A stretch of DNA of 64,000 nucleotides from Notolepis coatsorum (Eukaryota > Chordata > Actinopteri > Aulopiformes > Paralepididae). The stretch's first letter is position 1, and every line of letters begins with the position of its first letter. The stretch spans positions 79,012,036-79,076,035 of the forward strand of contig OZ020589.1 in NCBI GenBank assembly GCA_963971535.1. The letters are read 5' to 3'. This document shows positions 54,385-64,000 of the stretch, piece after piece. Made by a program: the position numbers and the translations under genes. The notes beneath the pieces are model-generated. The model was given only the letters and a program-made list of their open reading frames with translations, made no database searches and had not been told where the DNA came from.

Positions 54385-55007
54385 GCGGGGTTGAGGTGCG
54401 TGTTCGGGTGAGTCCGGGGGTCTCTTGGGAGGGGGAGGAGGAAATGTTTTGTCTGTCTTGTCTTTTGTCTTGTCCTCTTGAGTTTAGCTGGGGATTTTAT
54501 GGGGGGGCAGCTATTTAACTATTTCTTCACTGTTTGGTCACTTTTACACGGTCTCTGTGAGTCTATGGAACACCTCTACAGGTTTTTGTTTTGTCATGAA
54601 GGTTCATTGCTCTGTTTTCGGGTCGTGTTCTCAAAAAGTGGTCCTTGTGGTGAATTGGAGATGTACGTTTTATTAATATAGGGTCACACAGCCGGGAATC
54701 GGGGCTGAACACTGGGAAAGACCATTTATTGGATAGTACCCCTTGGATTTAAAATTTAGAAGGTTGAACTCTGTTTTATTTTCTCTTTGTCTGTATAAAT
54801 TGTTATTCTGTATTATTATTGTTTTTGTTATTTTCTTGTGAAGTTCTATGTATTGTGATTGTGTTTAATGTGTTGTCTTGTTTCATGTGAATAATAATAA
54901 AAAAAAAATGATCAAAAAGAAAATCAAAGACGTGTTACGGCGTCTTCGGCAGAATGAGCATGGCGGGCAATGACGAGTTTCGGCGTTTCCGGCGATTAAA
55001 GTGTTAA

Positions 55008-55311
55008 ACATTTAGACAGAACAAGTCACAAATAAGAATAACAAAACAAATGGCTTAAGAATAGAATCAAATGAAATAGAATAAAAATAGAATAAAAGAT
55101 ACAGTAAATAAATACAGTAAAAATATACTGAAGTCTACAGTAGGTGTAATATTGCACAGTGCTGTTTAAAAAGTAAGAGTCCAGGAAGATGGTAACTGTC
55201 ACTCTGTGCTCAGTGATACAGTGAGGCACAGTGATGCATTGTATAGTCTGAAGGCTGTCGGAATGAAGGACTTCCTGTGCCGTTCAGTGCTGCATTTAGG
55301 TAGTGTGAGCC
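55008..55311 (-). mobile_element. Antisense LINE fragment (Rex1/CR1-like), hAT copy 2, continuation
   Basis: Resumes after the TTAA element. On the minus strand it carries LPKCSTERHRKSFIPTAFRL then the 3' UTR, the counterpart of 2493-2662 plus 4245-4372. It continues after the LINE insertion at 56869-57300. Confidence 0.7.
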
Positions 55312-56177
55312 TCCTGTTTGCGGACGACTCAGCCCTGCTGGTCTCTGACAAGAACAAGTTACAGGTTGAAAAAACCCTCAGCTCAGAACTAGGCAAAATC
55401 TGCATATGGCTCGCTGATAACAAACTATCATTACACATGGGCAAAACAGAGTCCATTCTCTTCGGTTCAAATAACAAACTCAGCAAGACCGACGGCTTCT
55501 CAGTTACAGTGGGTGACAATATTGTCACAAGGAAAGAAGATATTACCTACCTGGGTTCCATCCTAGAGGCAAATGTTTCCTGTGACAAAATGGCATCCAA
55601 TGTAATAAAAAAAGTCAACCAACAAACTCGATTCTTGTACCGGATCTCCTCACTGGTAAACAAGAATACCCTGAAGACTCTAGCAGGAGCACTCATTCAA
55701 GGGTACTACGACTATGCTTGCACCTCATGGTACCAAAGCACCTCAAAGGCGCTAAAAACAAAATTACAAACATCTCAAAACAAACTGGTCAGACTACTGC
55801 TTGACCTTACTCCTAGAACCCACCTCACCCCTGCCCACTTTGACAACCTAGGATGGCTTAGAGTAGACGACAGAGTACAGCAACTTGCAATGGGCCTGGT
55901 CTACAAGATACACTACACGACCAAGGTACCCATGTACATGTCAAAATACTTCCCAAAGGTCAGTGAATACCACGATCACAACACCAGAGGGAGCTCCACA
56001 AATCATGTTAAACCCAGATTCGGCTCAAACAAGGGACTAAACACGTTTCGCAATTATGCCACATCAATGTGGAACGCCCTACCCAAAGCTGTAAAGGAAT
56101 GTGAATCACTACCCACTTTCAAAAACACTCTCAAAAAACACCTAAGGGAGACTGCAACCCGAAACTGGCCCCTGTAA
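55312..56177 (+). pseudogene. LINE ORF C-terminal part, starting at the catalytic FADD motif
   Basis: Open from LLFADDSALLVSDKNKLQ through CIWLADNKLSLHMGKTESIL, ITYLGSILEANVSCDKMASN, YDYACTSWYQSTSKALKTKL, NKLVRLLLDLTPRTHLT and MWNALPKAVKECESLPTFKN to the stop after TRNWPL. These are the thumb and C-terminal blocks of a Jockey/CR1/Rex-type LINE. The endonuclease and first reverse transcriptase motifs are missing by 5' truncation. There are no stops within about 290 codons, so the insertion is fairly young. An apparent start upstream at 55206 belongs to the antisense LINE and is not genuine. Confidence 0.8.
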
Positions 56178-56717
56178 ATGTCCGAACACAACCCCCTCCA
56201 ATGTACAGTAAATTACCAAGTATGGTCTTGTCAATAATCCAATGTACAGTGTTGTTTGTACAGTTGTACAGTGTCCCCCACCCACCCCTCCTACCCAACC
56301 CCCCCCCCCCTACCCAACCCCCCCCCCCCACTCCTAACGAACCCCCCCCCCACTCCTAACCAACCCCCCCCCCCCCCCACCCACCCAACCACCTCCAATG
56401 TACAGTCCCCCCCCACCCCCACCTACCCAATCCAATGTACAGTTTCCACGCCTAATGTATATACTCTTTTCTTTCTGGACTCTTTTTGTATCACAAACAG
56501 TACTGTAATTGCAAATCTGGTATGTCATAAATGTATAGATGGAGCAGTACTGTCTATCTGTATGTCATGTATGTCATATATGTTACGATGAATTGAAAAT
56601 GGGGGACCCTGATGTAAACAAGACGAAAGTCTTTCTCTGGTCTGCATCCCCTTAACAATTGTATGTATTGAGCTGTACTGTACTGTACCCATTCTGCAAT
56701 CTGTTAATAAAGTTTTC

Positions 56718-56824
56718 ATTCATTCATTCATTCATTCATTCATTCATTCATTCATTCATTCATTCATTCATTCATTCATTCATTCATTCATTCATTCATT
56801 CATTCATTCATTCATTCATTCATG
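56718..56824. repeat. (ATTC)n microsatellite, about 27 units
   Basis: Expanded LINE tail. Perfect tetranucleotide repeat. Confidence 0.95.
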
Positions 56825-57318
56825 TAGTATAATCCTATAGAATCCTAACAATAATCTACACACCTATAACATGCTCCTCCTGCCAGCCAAGTCTGTGTAT
56901 AGTGGGTGGGGGGGGGGGGGGGGTTCCCTGATGGCCTGGAGCTTAGCAAGGTTCCTCCTCTCCGCCACCCTCGCTGGAGTCCAGCTCTACCCCAACCACG
57001 CTACTGGCCTTCCTGACCATCTTATCCAGCCTGTTTGTGTCCCCTGCTCTCAGTCCGCTGCCCCAGCAGGTCTGTTATATATATCCGTTCAGTCTGTTTT
57101 TGTATAAGTGAATGTTCTTAAGATAGAGAGAAATTAGATTTTTCAATTGCCTCTCTGCTGTTTAGTTCAGCACCGTGGGCAGCACCAAGCAAGCCACAGC
57201 GTCGTTGTCCCAGCTGAAACGTATAAAAGGGAACCTGTGTTGAAAAACCATTGTGCCCCCCCGAGAAAATGTTATGCCCCCCAACTAATTTGTTTCTGCA
57301 GCCTGGTCTGGGTGTGGG

Positions 57319-57795
57319 ACGTATTAGGGGAAGTGTGGGTGTTTGGGGAATTACTACAGTCGCCCTGGAGGGCAAGAAGGACCAGCGTATAACCCCTAGG
57401 TTAGTAAACCCTAGGACCTATCCGCTCCTTCTGCTAAATCCCAATTCTAGTACCCTTACACTACAGTCGGGGACTCAGCCGGACCCAGATCTGCTGTGCT
57501 CCCACTACCTGGTGACAGTTCATATCCACTCTCATAAAGTAGGGATAATCCACCCTTCTACATATAGTATTGCAAATCCCCAACAAAATCCAATGAAAGT
57601 ATATAGTGAACCTGACTAAATGTGCAAGATGAGGATATGTATGCCCTCTCAGTTATATTTGCCCTACAATAAATATAGTTACAATATATAATCTAAAAAT
57701 GCTAAATGCTAAAGATGCTAAATATATGCTCTGATGAAGTGTACAGTATACACATACGGTGCAGTATGCATAAGGTATGTCCGTATGTCACGTTA
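57319..57795. other. No recognised gene; short interspersed repeat
   Basis: Segment 57618-57680 (GTGCAAGATGAGGATATGTA ... ACAATAAATATAGTTA) is similar to 63300-63363. Otherwise unassigned. Confidence 0.45.
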
Positions 57796-57799
57796 TATA

Positions 57800-58090
57800 T
57801 TGTCCTTTTGGGTGGGAGTCAGACACACTCAGTGATGGAAGTTTCTAGTAGCTGGATGTCTGGCAGCAGTACCTGCCCACTGTTGTGGAGCCTGATGGCC
57901 GCTGGTATGAAGGACTGGCCGAGGCGGTTAGTTGAGTGTCGGGGGGGTATGAGTCTGTGACTGAACGTGCTTCTCATCTTGACTAGCTCATCGTAGAGGA
58001 GGTGGGAGGGATTCTCCCCCTTGGGGAAATTCAGGCATCATAGCAGCATGGGGGAGGGGAGGTACAGGTATGGTAATAGTAGAAGACATA
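57800..58090 (-). mobile_element. LINE C-terminal/3' fragment, minus strand (Rex1/CR1-like)
   Basis: The minus-strand frame reads RLGQSFIPAAIRLHNSGQ, the ending seen in Rex1/CR1-type ORFs (compare SFIPTAIRLYN at 4260-4400). Short and 5'-truncated. Confidence 0.55.
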
Positions 58091-58794
58091 ATACAGGTAA
58101 TATTCTATTTCAATTAGATTCAAACTATAATACGGACTCATGGTCCAGATAAAAAAATAACATACACAACCTATATAAAATTACACACAATAGGCACAAA
58201 TTACATGACTTAAAATACACATCAATGTCCCACAAATAGACAGCTGTGCCAATGTCTCCACATAGATGAGTGGTAACGTGAACCTAATGTCTGTTAAGAC
58301 TTAAAACCAGAATGATCTAATTTCCAGAGTAATTTAGCCGACAGATACATTTATACATGATAATTCTTAAATCAGCTTGGAAGGTATTGACACGTGCAGC
58401 CACAAACATTTGATTTGAAATCTTTATTTCGAACATGTAAATGAATACAAACAAAATAAATAACTAAACAAAATCAAAACATAACTCAAACTAAATAAAT
58501 AACTAAACAAAAGCAAAACATAACTCAATTTACATGTTCGAAAAGGAGTAGGAAGAAGTATACACTTATTTAATCCTACCCTTTTTCCACTACTCAAATG
58601 TGTACTAATTTAAAGCATCTAAAAAAATATAAAATTTAAATAAAAAACGATATATGTAAAACATGAAATTAATTAAATAAAAATGTAAACACCTGTGAAT
58701 ATCAAGTCCCTTCCTCATCCCTGTACCTCATGAACATCATTTCCTTATAAATCAGTTTGAATTGTCTACTATCCAACTATCCAAGCTCCCGGAG

Positions 58795-59155
58795 GGTCAT
58801 CAAAGAGAAGCCGCCTATTCTCAGTCCTTGCCCCACAATGGTGGAATGAACTACCCATCCCAGTTAGGACAGCCGAATCCCGTCCAATCTTTCGCCGTCG
58901 ACTAAAGACTCACTTCTTCAACCATTATCTGAAATGATAAAAAAAAAAAAAAAAAAAAATCTAACCCCGACTAACCTTAATGTCATGCACTTGTCCTAAT
59001 AAACTAACCTACACTGTAACACGCAACACTTTGATGAACATTGTTACTCAGCTGATAGAGTTATACCCTTCTTGCTGTCTTGTCGCACAGAACTTGTAAG
59101 TCGCTTTGGATAAAAGCGTCAGCTAAATGACTAAATGTAAATGTAAATGTAATTG
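58795..59155 (+). mobile_element. L2 (UnaL2-like) LINE 3' end, sense strand
   Basis: The last codons encode SVLAPQWWNELPIPVR and LKTHFFNHYLK then TGA at about 58936. The 3' UTR ends with the conserved GTCGCTTTGGATAAAAGCG hairpin region (59100-59118) and TAAATG repeats (59131-59153), the hallmark recognised by L2 reverse transcriptase. Inserted into the minus-strand LINE. An A-run lies at 58940-58958. Confidence 0.85.
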
Positions 59156-59720
59156 TCTCATTTTTGGACATTGCTTTAGCACCACATTCAGACTGTTCCA
59201 CAGTTTCACTCCACATATTGAGATGCAGTGTCTTCTCATGGTAGTGCATACATTAAGAACTTTTAAATTGAGTTCTCCCCTCAGATTATAACCCCCCTCC
59301 CTATCAAAGAACAGTTCTTGAATGTTTCCTGGAAGTACATGACCTTTTGCTTTATACATTAATTGTGCCATTTTAAATTCCACAAGATCATTTAACTTGA
59401 ATGTTTTTGACTTTAAAAATTAAATAATATGTTTGTGTGATCACGATAACCTGCAATGTGAACTATCCTTATGGCCCTTTTTTGGAGAATAAAAAGGGGT
59501 TGTAGTGTAGAATTATAAGTGTTTCCCCAGACTTCAGCACAGTAATTTAAATATGGTAAAACTAGTGAACAGTAGAGAATGTAGAGTGATTTTCTATCCA
59601 GAATGTGCTTTACTTTACTCATGACTGAAATGCTCCTTGACAGTTTAGATTTAGATTTCACTTGCACTACACCATCTAGGTATTTTAAGTAATATTCTCA
59701 TGGCATCATTATAAGCTACT
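59120..59720 (-). pseudogene. LINE ORF C-terminal remnant
   Basis: Minus-strand frames: SKSKLSRSISVMSKVKHILD, YILYCSLVLPYLNYCAEVWG, LFILQKRAIRIVHIAGYRDH. After a break near 59410 come LVEFKMAQLMYKAKGHVLPG and GVKLWNSLNVVLKQCP. Order and motifs match the post-catalytic half of Jockey/CR1-type LINE ORFs. It lacks endonuclease and YADD, with at least one frameshift. Confidence 0.65.
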
Positions 59721-59864
59721 TGAAGTCTCTGCAAACTTGCTTTTTTGTAGCTTTTTTGTTTGTTTAACCTTTATTTACCCAGGGTAGGTTCGCTGAGTAC
59801 ATATGCTCTTTTTCAGGAACGCCCTGCTTCACATTCACACAGTTCCATTCACACCTGGGAGATT

Positions 59865-59945
59865 GATTGATTGATTGATTGAAAAGTTTATTAACAGATT
59901 GCAGAATGGGTACAGTACAGTACAGCTCAATACATACAATTCGAG
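59865..59945 (-). mobile_element. LINE tail, minus strand (ATTC/ATCA-tailed family)
   Basis: GATTGATTGATTGAAAAGTT followed by AACAGATTGCAGAATGGGTA and TACAGCTCAATACATAC is the inverse of the 3' end at 56650-56720. Confidence 0.75.
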
Positions 59946-60019
59946 CTGCCCAGTACAACCACAGTCGACACCATTGGCCACTGAGCAACTCCACTGGAGC
60001 AGTTGTGCAATCCTTATGG

Positions 60020-60466
60020 AAGGTAGCTCAGCACCTCCTGGTGGTCCCCAGGTCCAGGCTTAAAACAAGGGGTGATCGAGCCTTCCAGGTGACAGCACCA
60101 AGGCTCTGGAATGCTCTCCCCCTGGACCTGCGAATTGCCCCCTCTGAGAACTCTTTTAAAAAACAATTAAAAACGCATTTGTTCACACAGGCTTTTGGTC
60201 ATGCATAGGCACTTTTTTTCATGTCCTCACTGTTTTATAGTTTTTGTTTTAATTAGTGACTCATGATTTTATCCAAATTCTTTTATTCTACTTTTTCTAT
60301 CTGGTTTCACTGTTTTTAACTGCTGCTTGTTGTTGTTTATTTATTCATCATTTATTTCTGATTTTGTTTTTATTGTGTTTTTATATTAAGCTGTAGTGTA
60401 AAGCACCCTGTGCATTCGTGCTGTGAAGGGTGCTATATAAATAAAGGTCATTCATTCATTCATTCA
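60020..60466 (+). mobile_element. LINE 3' end, sense (L2/CR1-like)
   Basis: C-terminal codons read RAFQVTAPRLWNALPLDLRI and KKQLKTHLFTQAFGHA then TAG. The UTR ends GTGCTATATAAATAAAGGTC plus ATTC repeats. Typical fish L2/CR1 ending, strongly 5'-truncated. Confidence 0.75.
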
Positions 60467-60855
60467 TAGGCCAGGCCTCCCTATCATATTAATTAATATC
60501 AAATATGAAATATGAAAAAAATAAATAAAAAAAAAATATATATATATATAATTTTTTTTTAATATAGTTTACATTCTTTTTCATCTGTTTTTTTTAAATG
60601 TCTCCCTCTTCTCCTTCTCACTCTCTCTAACACACTGTCAGACTCACTATGCTCACTGCAGCTAGAGGAGAGGCAGGGGGTAGGTGTCTTTCTCCAGCCT
60701 CAACCATGTGATTCATGTATGTAGAGTCCAAAACCGATACTAGCCAATCAGATTTGAGCTGACTGCCACACCTTAAAAGTTTAAAACGGGGCTGTGAGCA
60801 GAATAATTAGTCTGGCATCCCCTCTGCACACCTCCCCTCTGCACTCTGAAAATTG
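60467..60855. other. No recognised gene
   Basis: AT-rich low-complexity stretch (60510-60600), then unassigned sequence. Confidence 0.4.
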
Positions 60856-60860
60856 TATTA

Positions 60861-61682
60861 GGCTTGTTCGAGATGGGATAGGCGGACGCAGATCTGCGCA
60901 GGTTTCACTACTGCCTCGCCAAGCGCGTTGCATGGCGGTTAGAATGTTGTCCGACTTGCTCTGAAAATCTGACGAGGCGAGGCGTGGAACTCCCATGGGA
61001 GCGAGCCACAAGCAGCCTTCAGAGCGAGGCGCCACAGTACCTCTCACTCGGCTGCTCCCGGCTGGGAAGCGACTTGCTATGGTCGGGCAAAGCGCCTATT
61101 GGCTCAGAAAAGTTGTCAGTCACCAGCCACGTGACAGCCAGGGAGTTATGAGACGTTTGATTGATTGATTGATTGAAAACTTTATTATATTATGCGTTAT
61201 CATCATATCATCATGATAAACTTCAAGCTGTCAGACACACACACACACATACACACATGCGTCGTCTGTTTTGCCTCAATACTGTATATATAATTCTGTT
61301 TTGCCTCAATATACACAGTATACATATATATATTGATGCAAAACAGAATTATTCAGCAGTGTGTTGTGTGTGCGTGCGGCCAGGAGCGCGCAACAAGATG
61401 GTATACATATGGTATATGAATAGTATATTCCACTATAGCAGTATATGGTGTGCTGTACATTTGAATCTGATCTAATTTTGCACACGGCCATCGCATTATA
61501 ATGAGCTGGACAGGTGTGTAATGTGTGTGTGGTGAGTGACGTGAAAGCGTATCTGCCATGCGAGACTAGGCGAGAGGCTCTCGTGAAATCGGCAGTGTCC
61601 GCCTTTTTAACTCCTCCCCCGGCTTCACTCGGCTACTCTCGTCTACTAGTCGAGGCAAACCGAAATCCATCTCGAACAAGCC
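60861..61682. mobile_element. PIF/Harbinger-like MITE
   Basis: Ends GGCTTGTTCGAGATGG and CCATCTCGAACAAGCC are a perfect 16-bp inverted repeat, flanked by TATTA at 60856-60860 and 61683-61687 (contains TTA, the usual Harbinger 3-bp target). Subterminal GC-rich blocks are partly inverted (GAGGCGAGGCG / CGAGAGGC). A LINE tail (61153-61190) and AT/CA-rich sequence sit inside. No transposase. Confidence 0.8.
61153..61190 (-). mobile_element. Short LINE tail, minus strand
   Basis: GTTTGATTGATTGATTGATT followed by GAAAACTTTATTA matches the inverted end of the ATTC/ATCA-tailed LINE family, very short. Confidence 0.5.
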
Positions 61683-61687
61683 TATTA

Positions 61688-62100
61688 ACCCGTGACTGCT
61701 CCCACGGGCCGAATATTGCCCCGATCCTCGCAAGATTAAATCCACGGGTACCTCTCGGCGTGCCGAAGCTTTTCCTAAATCACTTCCATCATCGAAAACG
61801 AGGGGAAAATGTCGCGTGATTTTAAAAACGCTGTATTAAGTGAGCCTATTATGGGATCCACGCGAGCTTTCTATCGTGGAATCATCTGGGCGTTCCGCAA
61901 CTTTTACTCATTCACATGTAGCCCCGAAAATGCTTAGAAAAGGAAAGCCGAAAGCGTGGAATAAAATCGCCAAAACGGAAAAGTGTCCGACGGGCGCGCC
62001 TTTTTGCAACCGAATATGTGTCTCGAATTTGCTCCCACGCGGCGCGCAAAATCGTGCAAGGAAAAATCTGACCAAAAATGAACCAATGCTCCAGCAGTAT
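61688..62100. other. Unassigned sequence
   Basis: Mixed composition with CpG. Open frames on both strands lack recognisable domains. Bounded by TTAA on the left (61685) and near a TTAA on the right (62098), but the ends are not convincingly inverted. Confidence 0.35.
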
Positions 62101-62102
62101 TA

Positions 62103-62215
62103 ATGACCCTGATGTAAACAAGATAAACGTCTTTCTCTGGTCTGCATCCCCTTATACAATCTTGTGTATTGAGCCGTACTGTATTGTACCCATTCTGCAA
62201 TCTGTTAAATAAATA
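62103..62215 (+). mobile_element. 5'-truncated LINE tail
   Basis: GACCCTGATGTAAACAAGAT through CCCATTCTGCAATCTGTTAA and AATAAATAAAAAG, same family as 56585-56720 but with an altered tail. Confidence 0.7.
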
Positions 62216-62274
62216 AAAAGAAAGTTTGACTGGCCGCCGAGCCATACTGTAGTGTACATGGTGACTGCTTGACT

Positions 62275-62417
62275 AAAAATTACCCACGCGACGCCACTGG
62301 TTAAGTGCCTTGCTCAAGGGCACTTCAGCGGTTGGTGTTCCTGCCGGTCCCGGGGATCGAACCGGCGACCTTCCGGTCACAAACCTGCTTCTCTAACCTT
62401 TAGGCCATCGCTGCCCC
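62275..62417 (-). mobile_element. tRNA-derived SINE head, minus strand
   Basis: On the minus strand GGGGCAGCGATGGCCTAAAG contains an A-box-like TGGCCTAAAGG, and GCCGGTTCGATCCCCGG contains a good B box (GGTTCGATCCC). The common SINE continuation CCTTGAGCAAGGCACTTAAC follows. Not a cellular tRNA gene: the cloverleaf cannot be completed. Confidence 0.7.
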
Positions 62418-62419
62418 TT

Positions 62420-63230
62420 GTAGCTTGACCACAAGTGTGCAGTATAAAGTGTTGTACAATATGCTCTGAACAGAGACACTTTCACTCCATCGGTACACAT
62501 ACTAAACTTGCGTGAGAGAGTGTTCGCTTGTGCATACATCCTGCGGCATTGCCTGTATATATCATCATCATCTGTCATTTGTTCTGTAATAAAATGTCCA
62601 AGATATTTGACCTTTTCACAGACCCCAATATTATTTTCAGACAATTTGAAGTCAGGACATTTTAGACATTTGTCCTCTTTGGATCTACAGATTAAAACAG
62701 CACTCTTAATGGCATTGTATTTGATATCATGTTCACCCCATACACAGAACATATAGTAAGAAGCTGCTGGAGACCAGCGCTACTCAGACTAAATACCACA
62801 AGATCATCTGCATACATAATATGATTCACTAAACTATCACCAATCATGCACCCAGTATTACAGGCACTCGGACAGACCATTGACATATAGAAAAGAACTG
62901 GGGACAAAATTCTCCCTTGTCTGACCCTATTGCTAACCCCAAACGGAGCTGAGACACTATTGCCCCATTTTACATGCATAATCTGGTGGGAATACCAATA
63001 AACCAGAATGTATCCAGGCACCCCTCTTTGACTCAATTTGACAAACAACTTTCTGTGGTTAACACGATCAAAGGCTTTAGGAGCATCAATAAAACACATA
63101 AGAACTGATGCATTTTTACTTCTGTATTTGTTTGCAATTTTATATACACAGGTCAGTGCCATGCTTAGCTTTAAAACCAAACTGGTTATCTGGTTATACA
63201 ATTATAGTACAGTAGAAAAATACAAATAGG
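62420..63230 (-). pseudogene. LINE reverse transcriptase pseudogene, minus strand
   Basis: From 63201 leftward: MCFIDAPKAFDRVNHRKLFV (first catalytic Asp), QRGVPGYILVYWYSHQIMHV, SNRVRQGRILSPVLFYMSMV (RQG usually followed by Gly, here Arg) and HIMYADDLVVFSLSSAGLQQ (catalytic YADD). After a frame change near 62750: DIKYNAIKSAVLICRSKED, EKVKYLGHFITEQMTDDDD and SLFRAYCTTLYTAHLW. This is the middle of a common fish non-LTR retrotransposon reverse transcriptase. Both ends are missing and a small deletion follows SPVLFYMSMV. Clade not assigned. Confidence 0.75.
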
Positions 63231-64000
63231 CAGTGTAAACAATATAACAATATAATTTACTCCGAGTATACGCATAATGAACAAGTAGGCAGTGTAATCA
63301 AGGTGCAGATGAGGGTCTGTATGCCCTATCAGTTATATTATGCATTACAATAAATATAGTTATCCAATGAGTTGACAATTCTGTGTGATATCAGGCAAAG
63401 AAAACTCCTTCAAATCAAGTAGCCTACTTCAAAATCGTTATGGGTAATGGAAAATCCTACCCAATTTATGGCCTAGATTGACAATGCAATGAGAAGATTG
63501 TGCCAAATATAGGTCAAATACTCTCTGCTATTGAGTGTTTGTTTATTTATGTATTTTTAATCACTAAATATTAGGCTTACATTTATGCAAACCCCTAAAC
63601 TTGGGTCTGGGACTTGTCCTCTAGTATGAAAAGGAATTTGATTTTGTATTCAAACATACAATGTAGAATACACAACATTAGTATGTGTTGGGGTTACAGG
63701 AACTTTCTTGATATGGGGCCACCTACATACCAAACAAGGTTATAAGAGCATGATGTCAGAAATAAACTGACAGCAGGGTTAAACTTGAGGAGACTGTGTC
63801 AGTAGTATTATGTACAGATGGTCAGGATCATGGTAATGGTCTAACCTGACTCTGCAGATTTATTTTGTACCCGTGCACAAGCTACACAATAACTACAGGA
63901 CCAGGACTCCTTCTGTACCCGTGCACAAGCTACACAATAACTACAGGACCGGGGGTGGCAATAGGTCTCCATTTAATGAAACCAATGCACCCTGCTTACC
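63231..64000. other. No recognised gene; two short repeats
   Basis: 63300-63363 resembles 57618-57680. A 37-bp unit (TGTACCCGTGCACAAGCTAC ...) is directly repeated at 63866-63902 and 63914-63950. Confidence 0.5.

Larger units (their letters stand above)
41558..54922 (+). mobile_element. L1/Tx1-like LINE, full-length structure, interrupted
   Basis: Flanked by ATCAAAGACGTGTTACG at 41541-41557 and 54923-54939, a perfect 17-bp target duplication. It has a 5' UTR, ORF1 (41729-42629), a 1.9-kb inter-ORF region with tandem duplication, ORF2 (44710-54384, split by BEL) and a 3' UTR ending in an AATAATAATAAAAAAAAAA stretch. Minus its insertions it is about 6.9 kb, consistent with a full-length element. 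Confidence 0.88.
40781..55003. mobile_element. TTAA-target DNA transposon (piggyBac-like), copy 2, with nested insertions
   Basis: Ends CACTTTGATCGCC ... GGCGATTAAAGTG, flanked by TTAA at 40777-40780 and 55004-55007. The first hAT copy shows the uninterrupted target CAACATTAAACATTTAG at 2484-2500, so insertion and TTAA duplication are proved by comparison. About 0.8 kb is its own sequence, including about 280 bp (41263-41540) absent from copy 1. The rest is the L1-like LINE at 41558-54922. No transposase. Confidence 0.9.
55312..56868 (+). mobile_element. 5'-truncated LINE inserted in hAT copy 2 (parent of the ATTC-tailed family)
   Basis: Copy 1 reads GTGAGCCTATAACATGC at 4365-4381. Here GTGAGCCT is followed by the LINE and the sequence resumes at CCTATAACATGC (56868), so the insertion is defined by comparison. 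The copy begins exactly at the FADD region of the reverse transcriptase. It has a C-terminal ORF, a C-rich 3' UTR (56270-56420), the family 3' end and a long ATTC tail. Confidence 0.88.
40213..57310 (+). mobile_element. hAT transposon, composite copy 2 (17 kb with nested elements)
   Basis: Same termini as copy 1 (CAGACCCGGCGCC ... GCCTGGTCTG), flanked by GGTGTGGG at 40205-40212 and 57311-57318, a perfect 8-bp duplication. Inside, in order: transposase C-terminal remnant (40401-40591), antisense LINE fragment (from 40710), TTAA-target element (40781-55003) holding an L1-like LINE that itself holds a MITE and a BEL element, then the antisense LINE again, a sense LINE insertion (55312-56868) and the right end. 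Without the insertions it matches copy 1, apart from about 51 bp at 57180-57231 missing from copy 1. Confidence 0.9.
58411..59720 (-). mobile_element. LINE 3' half, minus strand, interrupted by an L2 tail
   Basis: 3' end on the minus strand: TTACATGTTCGAAATAAAGA followed by TTTCAAA (58411-58440). The UTR includes CTACTCCTTTTCGAACATG (58538-58556), and ORF remnants lie at 59120-59720. The L2 insertion at 58795-59155 splits UTR from ORF. Confidence 0.7.

Noticed and set aside
55206-55311. Upstream ATG extension of the LINE ORF at 55312
   Set aside because: Comparison with the first hAT copy shows this part is antisense sequence of another LINE; the insertion starts at 55312.
61683-62102. Second TTAA-target element (TTAACCCGTGACTGC...)
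   Set aside because: The right TTAA at about 62098 is not preceded by a convincing inverted copy of the left end.
62347-62417. Possible tRNA gene on the minus strand
   Set aside because: B box is good but the acceptor stem does not pair. SINE continuation follows.

Overview
This is vertebrate, almost certainly teleost fish, DNA made up nearly entirely of transposable elements. Signs of a fish genome are the L2-type 3' tail ending in TAAATG repeats (59095-59155), several L2/CR1/Rex-like LINE fragments, hAT and PIF/Harbinger MITEs, Ty3/gypsy and BEL/Pao LTR elements, L1/Tx1-like LINEs, tRNA-derived SINEs and abundant microsatellites. I see no host protein-coding gene and no cellular RNA gene. 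All coding sequence belongs to mobile elements, most of it broken. The main exception is an uninterrupted 1002-residue LINE polyprotein at 15944-18952.

Layout. 1-1.9 kb: SINE-like fragment, an 81-bp repeat and a 65-bp tandem repeat. 1.9-6.1 kb: first copy of a hAT transposon that already carried an antisense LINE fragment, later invaded by a PIF/Harbinger-like element and by an LTR now reduced to a solo LTR. 6.1-9.4 kb: LINE fragments. 9.45-13.8 kb: a hAT element (8-bp duplication AGCTATAG) holding two further hAT elements, each with its own 8-bp duplication. 14.3-15.0 kb: another hAT MITE with a transposase C-terminus. 15.8-19.5 kb: LINE with an intact ORF. 20-21 kb: 16-bp minisatellite. 21.35-26.84 kb: a TTAA-target (piggyBac-like) element interrupted by a 4.8-kb, GC-rich, long-inverted-repeat element of unknown type. 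26.9-29.2 kb: minisatellites and a SINE. 29.96-33.64 kb: degraded LINE. 35.0-40 kb: an L1 ORF1 fragment fused to a 5'-truncated gypsy element.

40.2-57.3 kb is a four-level nest. A second copy of the same hAT (duplication GGTGTGGG) contains a TTAA-target element, which contains a full-length L1/Tx1-like LINE (17-bp duplication), which contains both a hAT MITE (8-bp duplication) and a BEL/Pao retrotransposon (two about 980-bp LTRs, GTAAG duplication, tRNA-Tyr primer site). The hAT copy also took a LINE at 55.3-56.9 kb. The first hAT copy preserves the empty sites for the TTAA element (2489-2492) and the LINE (about 4372), while the second preserves the empty site of the solo LTR. Insertion boundaries and relative order can therefore be read directly. 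57.3-64 kb: further LINE, SINE and Harbinger MITE pieces.

The elements do not form a pathway. They record successive invasions. The BEL insertion looks young because its two LTRs are nearly identical. Class names rest on motifs and termini seen by eye. No database search was possible.
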